A stretch of DNA of 9,804 nucleotides, taken from NCBI GenBank assembly GCA_019136395.1, contig JAGVUH010000067.1, positions 1-9,804 of the forward strand. The letters run 5' to 3'. The translations under genes were made by a program, and so were the position numbers. This document shows, piece by piece, positions 5,176 through 9,804 of this stretch. The notes under the pieces are model-generated. The model searched no databases and was not told where the DNA came from. It saw nothing but the letters and a program-made list of their open reading frames with translations. Position 1 is the stretch's first letter. The number at the start of each line of letters is the position of its first letter. This DNA is from Gammaproteobacteria bacterium. GTDB lineage: Bacteria > Pseudomonadota > Gammaproteobacteria > Chromatiales > Chromatiaceae.

Positions 5176-7743
5176 ATGGAAGTCGTATTTTCCAAGGAAA
5201 CCACCCCTGGCCCCGGCACCATCGAGGTCATGCCCTGGCAAGCCCAATTCGCGACGGGCTTCGCCGACATCGATGCTCAGCATCAGCAACTTGTTTATGA
5301 AATCAATTGCCTGGCGATGAGGTTAGCCGCGACCGACCCGGTGGCTGAACCCATTCCCCCCGACTGTCTGGCCAGGCTGTTCGACTACGCCACCCGGCAT
5401 TTCGACAGCGAGGAGCGGTTGTGGGCACGCGGGTTGGGCTCCGACCAGCGGGTGGAGAACCATCGCGGCAGCCATGGCCGTTTTATCGAGACCCTCGGTA
5501 TGCTGCGTGACCGGCTGGGACAGGCACCGGCGGAGGATGGCGCCGCGGAGCTGTTGTGTTTTCTCACCCGCTGGCTCGCACATCACATTCTGCGCGAGGA
5601 CCAGGACCTGGCGCGACGGGTCCGCGCCCGCGAGGGCCAAGGGCTGACCGCGGCGGCCGCACCGGTCGCGACGGACGATCCCCAGGCCGCGCTGGTGGAC
5701 AGCCTGCTGGCCATGTCCGAGCTATTGGTCACCCGCAGCTTCCGCCTCCTGCGGGAGACACAGCGGCGGCACGATCAGGAGGAGGCCCTCAGACGTAGCC
5801 ATGAACAGGAACGGAGCTTGCGCCATCAGAGTGACACCCGGCAACTGATCAACGAACTGGCGGCTGATTTCATGGCGGCCTCCAGCGGCGAATTCGACCC
5901 CGCCGTGGATCGCATCCTACAACGCAGCGGTGTGCATTTTGCCGCGGATCGTGCCTATGTCTTTCTGTGTGACGCCGAACAGCGGACACTCAGCAACACC
6001 CATGAGTGGTGCGCGCCTGGCATCGAGCCGCAGAAAGACCTCCTGCAGCAATTGCCCATCGATCAGGTTGCCTGGTGGTGGGAACAAATCCGCCAGGTCG
6101 GCCATGTCCTGATTCCCGATGTCGCCCAACTGCCCGCCGCCGCCACCGCCGAACGCGCCATCCTGGAACCGCAGGGCATCCAATCACTCTGCGCCTTTCC
6201 CCTGTCTCAGGCCGGTCAACTCAGCGGGTTGGTGGGCTTCGACGCCGTGCTGGCCCGGCGCGACTGGGGTGAGGCCGGGATCCTCGATTTTGGTAATAGC
6301 GTCAGCGATCTAATCAGCATCGCCCTGGCGCGGAGCCAGATGCAGCAATCACTGGTGGCCGCCCGGGAGGCCGAGGCCCGTCACGCCAGCGAATTACGCC
6401 TGGGCGTGCTCGTCGACCAGGGCCTGGCCGGGGTCGCCGAGGTGGACCTCAACGGTTGCCTGACCCGCGTCAACGACCGTTACTGCCAGATCGTCGGACT
6501 GGCGCGGGAGGCGTTGCTGGGTCGCCACCTGCGCGAGTTCACCTTCGCCCTGGACTGGGCCCGGGAGGAGGCCCTGTTCGCCCGGGTCCTGGCCGGCGAG
6601 CGGGTCGGCATTGTGGAAAAGCGTTATCGCGGCCCCGGCGACTGTCAGGTCTGCGCGCAGATCGCCGTCGGTCTGATGCGTGATCCGGCCGGCGAGCCGC
6701 GCGGTTTCCTCACCCTGGTCACGGAGACGACGGAACTCAAGCAGGCCCAGGAACGGTTACGGGCCATCACCGATGCCGCCCACGACGCCATCCTGATGAT
6801 GGACGCCCATGGCACGGTCACCTATTGGAACCCGGCGGCGGCCCAGATCCTGGGCTATCCCGCCGAGGAGGCCTTGGGCCAGGACCTGCACCGTCTGCTG
6901 GCCCCCGCACGTTTCCACGCCGCCCACCAAGAGGCCTTCGCCAACTTCCAGCGGAGTGGCCGGGGCGCGGCGATCGACAAGACCGTCGAATTGGCGGCGA
7001 GGCGCAAGGACGGGCGGGAGATCATTATCGAACTGTCCCTAGCCGCCATCGAACTGCGGGACGGCTGGCATAGCGTGGGCATCCTCCGCGACGTCACCCC
7101 CCGCAAGGCCGCCGAGGAAGACCTGCGCCGCAGCGAGCAGCGCTACCGGGAACTCGCCGCCGAGCTGGACCAGCGGGTCCGGGAGCGGACCGCCGAACTG
7201 ACCCAAGCCAACGCGGAACTGGCCCAGGCCAACGCCGAACTGGCCCGCCTCGCCGCGACGGATGGGCTGACCGGCGTCGCCAACCGGCGCCACTTTCAGG
7301 CGACCCTGGCGGTGGAAACCGCCCGGGCCCGGCGCTACGGCAGCCAACTCGCCCTGGTCATGTTCGATGTGGATCACTTCAAGGCTGTCAATGACCGCCA
7401 TGGCCATCACGTCGGCGACCGGGTGCTGGTCGAAGTGGTCCGTCAGATCCGTGATCACCTCCGGGCCAGCGATCACCTGGCGCGTTGGGGTGGCGAGGAA
7501 TTCATGATCCTCTTGACCGATTGCGATCAAGGGACCGCGATGAATCTGGCGGAGAGATTCCGGCTCCTGATCATCGCCACGCCCCTGGACGGGATCGGCC
7601 CGGTGACCGCCAGCTTTGGGGTCGCGACCTATGTGCCGGCGGAAACGGACGAGGATTGGCTGCGGCGCGTGGATGGCGCCCTCTACGCTGCCAAGGCCGC
7701 TGGGCGCAACCGGGTTTGTCTGGGAGATCGGCACGTTCCATGA
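5176..7743 (+). CDS. Bacteriohemerythrin-GAF-PAS-PAS diguanylate cyclase (oxygen/redox-type sensor)
   Basis: A soluble 855-residue protein with no membrane segment. The N-terminal bacteriohemerythrin domain (about 16-150) has all seven diiron ligands: His36 (IDAQH), His75 and Glu79 (HFDSEE), His96 and His100 (HRGSH), His137 and Asp142 (HILRED). Such domains bind O2 at a diiron centre. A GAF domain (about 222-390), PAS1 (about 411-520), PAS2 (about 527-640), a coiled coil (about 640-690) with a heptad repeat, and a GGDEF domain (about 692-850) follow. The active site is GGEEF (772-776, bases 7489-7503), a functional variant, with RxxD (763-766) five residues upstream, so it should make c-di-GMP with product inhibition. 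ATG 5176 lacks a clear Shine-Dalgarno, but Met19 (5230) would cut the IEVxPW segment that usually opens this domain. The gene lies 29 bases after one cyclase gene and overlaps the next by ATGA, indicating an operon. Confidence 0.94.
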   Translation: MEVVFSKETTPGPGTIEVMPWQAQFATGFADIDAQHQQLVYEINCLAMRLAATDPVAEPIPPDCLARLFDYATRHFDSEERLWARGLGSDQRVENHRGSHGRFIETLGMLRDRLGQAPAEDGAAELLCFLTRWLAHHILREDQDLARRVRAREGQGLTAAAAPVATDDPQAALVDSLLAMSELLVTRSFRLLRETQRRHDQEEALRRSHEQERSLRHQSDTRQLINELAADFMAASSGEFDPAVDRILQRSGVHFAADRAYVFLCDAEQRTLSNTHEWCAPGIEPQKDLLQQLPIDQVAWWWEQIRQVGHVLIPDVAQLPAAATAERAILEPQGIQSLCAFPLSQAGQLSGLVGFDAVLARRDWGEAGILDFGNSVSDLISIALARSQMQQSLVAAREAEARHASELRLGVLVDQGLAGVAEVDLNGCLTRVNDRYCQIVGLAREALLGRHLREFTFALDWAREEALFARVLAGERVGIVEKRYRGPGDCQVCAQIAVGLMRDPAGEPRGFLTLVTETTELKQAQERLRAITDAAHDAILMMDAHGTVTYWNPAAAQILGYPAEEALGQDLHRLLAPARFHAAHQEAFANFQRSGRGAAIDKTVELAARRKDGREIIIELSLAAIELRDGWHSVGILRDVTPRKAAEEDLRRSEQRYRELAAELDQRVRERTAELTQANAELAQANAELARLAATDGLTGVANRRHFQATLAVETARARRYGSQLALVMFDVDHFKAVNDRHGHHVGDRVLVEVVRQIRDHLRASDHLARWGGEEFMILLTDCDQGTAMNLAERFRLLIIATPLDGIGPVTASFGVATYVPAETDEDWLRRVDGALYAAKAAGRNRVCLGDRHVP
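7201..7242 (+). repeat. Tandem 21-bp repeat encoding a coiled-coil heptad
   Basis: Two adjacent 21-base units (7201-7221 and 7222-7242) match at 18 of 21 positions and encode TQANAEL and AQANAEL. They extend the coiled coil that joins PAS2 to the GGDEF domain. Gain or loss of such a unit would lengthen or shorten the signalling helix by one heptad without a frameshift. Confidence 0.7.
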
Positions 7744-8321
7744 CCGGGTGGCGGGATCCTGGCCCAGCGGGTGATGGGGGGGCTTACGCGGAAGCCGGAC
7801 CCAGGAACGGCACCGATGCGGATGTCCCCACGCCGGCGGCGGTGGAGGAGAGAATACGTCGGACCGAGGCCGCCGCCCGTCAGCAGGGGCTGGAACTGGA
7901 AGCAGTCTACAGCACCGCCCCCATCGGCCTCTGCGTCCTGGATACCGAACTCCGCTTTCGCCGCATCAATGAGCGGCTGGCGGAAATCAATGGCCTGCCG
8001 GCCGCCGCGCACTTCGGCCGTACCGTACGGGAGGTGGTGCCCGCGCTCGCCGACATGGCCGAGCCGCTCTTCCGGCGCGTCATCGCGACCGGTGAGCCCC
8101 TGCTGGACATCGAGGTCAGTGGCGAGACCCAGGCACGCCCCGGCGCGCGACGGGTCTGGCGGGAAAGCTATTACCCGCTCAAAGATCCCACGGGCCAAGT
8201 CCTGGGTATCAACGTGATGGTCGAGGAGATCACGGGGCAGAAACGGCTGGAGGGTAACTACTCAGGTCTCCCGGCATCGTCTCGGATATTTCGCTTGAAC
8301 ACTCGGCGCGAAAGCAGATAA
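7740..8321 (+). pseudogene. PAS-domain sensor protein, 5' part, interrupted by the IS66 element
   Basis: The ATG at 7740 overlaps the stop of the upstream cyclase gene (ATGA), a sign of translational coupling; GGGAG at 7722-7726 is a distant possible ribosome site. The protein has a polar N terminus, a short helix (about 35-53) and one PAS domain (about 54-165: STAPIGLCVLD, RINERLAEINGLP, WRESYYPLKD, GINVMVEEITGQKRLE). At codon 171 the native sequence stops, because the IS left end begins at 8254. The frame then runs through the IS end and stops at TAA 8319-8321, giving a 193-residue chimera whose last 22 residues come from the IS. This PAS type with an EIT-x-xKR exit is usually followed by a histidine kinase or GGDEF module, so the missing part, expected beyond the right end of the IS, was probably a catalytic domain. 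The remaining product has no output domain and is probably non-functional. Confidence 0.85.
8254..8267 (+). repeat. IS66 left terminal inverted repeat
   Basis: GTAACTACTCAGGT, the exact reverse complement of the last 14 bases of the window. The next bases (CTCCCGG here, ACCCCCC at the other end in the same orientation) match only partly, so the perfect repeat ends here. Confidence 0.95.
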
Positions 8322-8322
8322 T
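8295..8322 (+). promoter_or_regulatory. Candidate sigma70-type promoter of the transposase
   Basis: TTGAAC (8295-8300) and GATAAT (8317-8322) are separated by 16 bases. The -10 box matches 5 of 6 consensus positions and the -35 box 4 of 6, with a spacing within the normal range. It lies inside the IS, 28-41 bases from its left end. A start about seven bases after the -10 box would fall at about 8329, next to the transposase ATG at 8330, which implies an almost leaderless message. Confidence 0.5.
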
Positions 8323-8329
8323 CAACGGC

Positions 8330-9763
8330 ATGGAGAGCCTACCCGATCTTGACTGTCTGAGCATTGCGGACAAAGACGCCCTGATTGGGGAGTTGTGGCC
8401 GCTGCGCGCGCAGGTGACGGACTTGTCCGCGCAGGTTGCCGATCTGACCGCCAAAATGGCCGAACTGCAAGGTCGACTGGCGAAAAACAGCCGTAACTCC
8501 AGCAAGCCGCCGTCGACGGACGGGCTGAACAAACCCAAGCCGAAATCGTTGCGCAGCCGGGGCGAGAAGCCGACGGGAGGACAACCGGGACACGCGGGTC
8601 ATACCTTGAAGCGCGTGGCGCAGCCGGATCGGATCGAAATCCATGACCCCGCACGTGTCTGCGCTGTCTGTCAGCGCCCCTTGGGTACAGCGGTCGTGGT
8701 CGAGACCCGCCAAGTGTTTGACCTGCCCCCCTTGCAGTGCGAGGTCACCGAGCATCAGGTGCGCGAAGCGAGGTGCCTCTGTGGGGCGGTCCATCGGGGG
8801 GTGTTTCCGGCGGGGGTGTCGGCGCCGGTGCAGTATGGCCCACGCAGCAAAGCCGCCGTCGTGCAGCTGACCCACCACCACATGCTGCCACTGGCGCGTA
8901 CTGGCGAACTGATGGGTGACCTGTTCGGGCTGCCGATGTCTGACGCCACGGTGCTGGCGATCCAGGCCGAAGCGCAGGTGCGGCTGGCGCCGACTGTGGC
9001 CGCGATGGGCGAAGCGCTCACCGCCGCCCCGGTTGCCCACGCCGACGAAACCGGGATGCGCGTGGCCGGTAAACTCCACTGGATGCACGTTCTGGTGACG
9101 CCCCTGCTGACGTGGCTCGGCGCGCATCCGAACCGCGGCAAGCAGGCATTCGACGCCTTCGGGCTGCTGATCGCGTTCGCCGGGACCCTGATCCACGACG
9201 GCTGGAAGCCCTACCGGGAGCTGGACTGCCAGCACGGCCTGTGCAATGCCCACCACCTGCGCGAACTGACTTACGTCTTCGAGCAACTGGGGCAAGCCTG
9301 GGCCAAGTGCCTGATCGATTTGCTGGTCGCCGCCTGCCACGAGGTGGCGGCAGCGGGCGCGCCACTCCCGGCTGAGCGCATCGTGCACTATCGGGAGGCC
9401 TATGATCGGATTCTCACCACCGGAGAAACCGCCAACCCGCGCGCCCCACCCTCGGGTAAACGCGGCCGAACCAAGCAGAGCAAGGCGCTGAATCTCATCG
9501 ACCGCTTGCGCCGCTACGCCGACGATGTCTGGCGCTTCATGACCGATCCCGGGGTCCCCTTCACCAACAACCTCGGTGAACAGGCCGTGCGTATGCCAAA
9601 GGTCAAACAGAAGGTCTCCGGTGGTTTCCGCACCGCAGGCGGCCTTGAGACCTTCTGCACCCTCCGCTCCTATCTCGCAACTCTCCACAAACAGGGCATA
9701 AATCTCTTCCATGCCCTCACCCTGACCTTCCAGGGTTCACCGCCTCAGCCGCGCTTCGAGTAG
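8330..9763 (+). CDS. tnpC: IS66-family transposase TnpC
   Basis: The 477-residue DDE transposase cuts and rejoins the IS ends. Visible parts: an N-terminal leucine/alanine-rich helix (about 20-50, LRAQVTDLSAQVADL); the family linker NSSKPPSTDG and GGQPGHAGH (about 62-91); a zinc finger with C-x2-C (Cys111, Cys114) and C-x-C (Cys149, Cys151); and the catalytic core with Asp239 (HADETG), Asp290 (IHDGWKPY) and Glu417 (NNLGEQAVR). The C terminus carries the typical KVSGGFRT and the ending segment with FCTLRSYLATLHKQG. Length and motifs match intact IS66 TnpC proteins, and no frameshift is seen. The start ATG 8330 has no Shine-Dalgarno; no other early Met exists before the coiled-coil region. The gene lies nine bases after the TAA of the interrupted PAS reading frame. 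It is likely active, although the short, weak initiation context suggests low expression. Confidence 0.96.
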   Translation: MESLPDLDCLSIADKDALIGELWPLRAQVTDLSAQVADLTAKMAELQGRLAKNSRNSSKPPSTDGLNKPKPKSLRSRGEKPTGGQPGHAGHTLKRVAQPDRIEIHDPARVCAVCQRPLGTAVVVETRQVFDLPPLQCEVTEHQVREARCLCGAVHRGVFPAGVSAPVQYGPRSKAAVVQLTHHHMLPLARTGELMGDLFGLPMSDATVLAIQAEAQVRLAPTVAAMGEALTAAPVAHADETGMRVAGKLHWMHVLVTPLLTWLGAHPNRGKQAFDAFGLLIAFAGTLIHDGWKPYRELDCQHGLCNAHHLRELTYVFEQLGQAWAKCLIDLLVAACHEVAAAGAPLPAERIVHYREAYDRILTTGETANPRAPPSGKRGRTKQSKALNLIDRLRRYADDVWRFMTDPGVPFTNNLGEQAVRMPKVKQKVSGGFRTAGGLETFCTLRSYLATLHKQGINLFHALTLTFQGSPPQPRFE

Positions 9764-9790
9764 CCGGAGGCTGATCTCTGGGCGGGGGGT

Positions 9791-9804
9791 ACCTGAGTAG
9801 TTAC
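9791..9804 (+). repeat. IS66 right terminal inverted repeat
   Basis: ACCTGAGTAGTTAC, the exact reverse complement of the left end at 8254-8267. It finishes at the last base of the window, so the downstream target-site copy and the rest of the interrupted gene cannot be seen. Between the transposase stop and this repeat there are only 27 bases, with no further gene. Confidence 0.95.

Larger units (their letters stand above)
8254..9804 (+). mobile_element. Complete IS66-family insertion sequence, tnpC-only type
   Basis: A 1551-bp element bounded by perfect 14-bp inverted repeats (8254-8267 and 9791-9804) that begin GTAA, as IS66-family ends do. It encodes a single transposase (8330-9763) and has no room for the tnpA and tnpB genes of classic IS66 elements, which fits the ISBst12-like subgroup that carries only tnpC. 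It is inserted in a PAS sensor gene in the same orientation. IS66 elements usually make 8-bp target duplications; the eight bases before the left end are GCTGGAGG (8246-8253), and the matching copy would lie just past the window. The specific IS name cannot be given from sequence alone. Confidence 0.93.

Noticed and set aside
8339..9712. Long minus-strand open frame of 457 codons opposite the transposase
   Set aside because: The plus strand has intact IS66 zinc-finger and DDE motifs; the antisense frame is a codon-bias by-product.
1..9804. CRISPR array, tRNA or rRNA genes
   Set aside because: No regularly spaced repeats and no cloverleaf or rRNA-like segments were seen on either strand.

Overview
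The window is GC-rich and codes on the plus strand only. It most likely comes from a purple sulfur bacterium (Chromatiaceae-like gammaproteobacterium). The main reason is a full-length PpsR/CrtJ-type photosynthesis repressor, a family essentially confined to anoxygenic purple phototrophs and close relatives. The many-domained PAS/GAF/GGDEF signalling proteins fit that group, but the taxonomic call is an inference.

Layout: (1) 1-1797, the C-terminal part of a hybrid histidine kinase (dimerization/His domain, ATPase, receiver, Hpt), cut by the left edge. (2) 1818-3194, ppsR, starting 20 bases after the kinase and probably co-transcribed. (3) 3195-3835, about 640 bases without an intact gene. 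It holds an imperfect nested inverted repeat (3450-3519) and a short, apparently frameshifted secreted-protein remnant (3615-3813). (4) 3836-5146, a membrane diguanylate cyclase (two TM segments, HAMP, GGDEF). (5) 5176-7743, a soluble five-domain diguanylate cyclase with an N-terminal bacteriohemerythrin domain, then GAF, PAS, PAS and GGDEF. (6) 7740-8253, the start of a PAS sensor gene, overlapping the previous stop codon and broken by an insertion sequence. (7) 8254-9804, a complete 1551-bp IS66-family element with perfect 14-bp terminal inverted repeats and one transposase gene (tnpC). Its right end coincides with the window edge.

Taken together this is a signalling neighbourhood: a phosphorelay kinase next to an aerobic photosynthesis repressor, then two c-di-GMP synthases, one carrying an O2/redox-type diiron sensor. 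A link between oxygen sensing, pigment gene repression and c-di-GMP is plausible, but it is inferred from gene order and domains only. The most useful observations are the PpsR with a single, off-position cysteine, the hemerythrin-GAF-PAS-PAS-GGDEF architecture with all seven iron ligands, the exactly defined IS66 insertion, and the possible leaderless transposase promoter.
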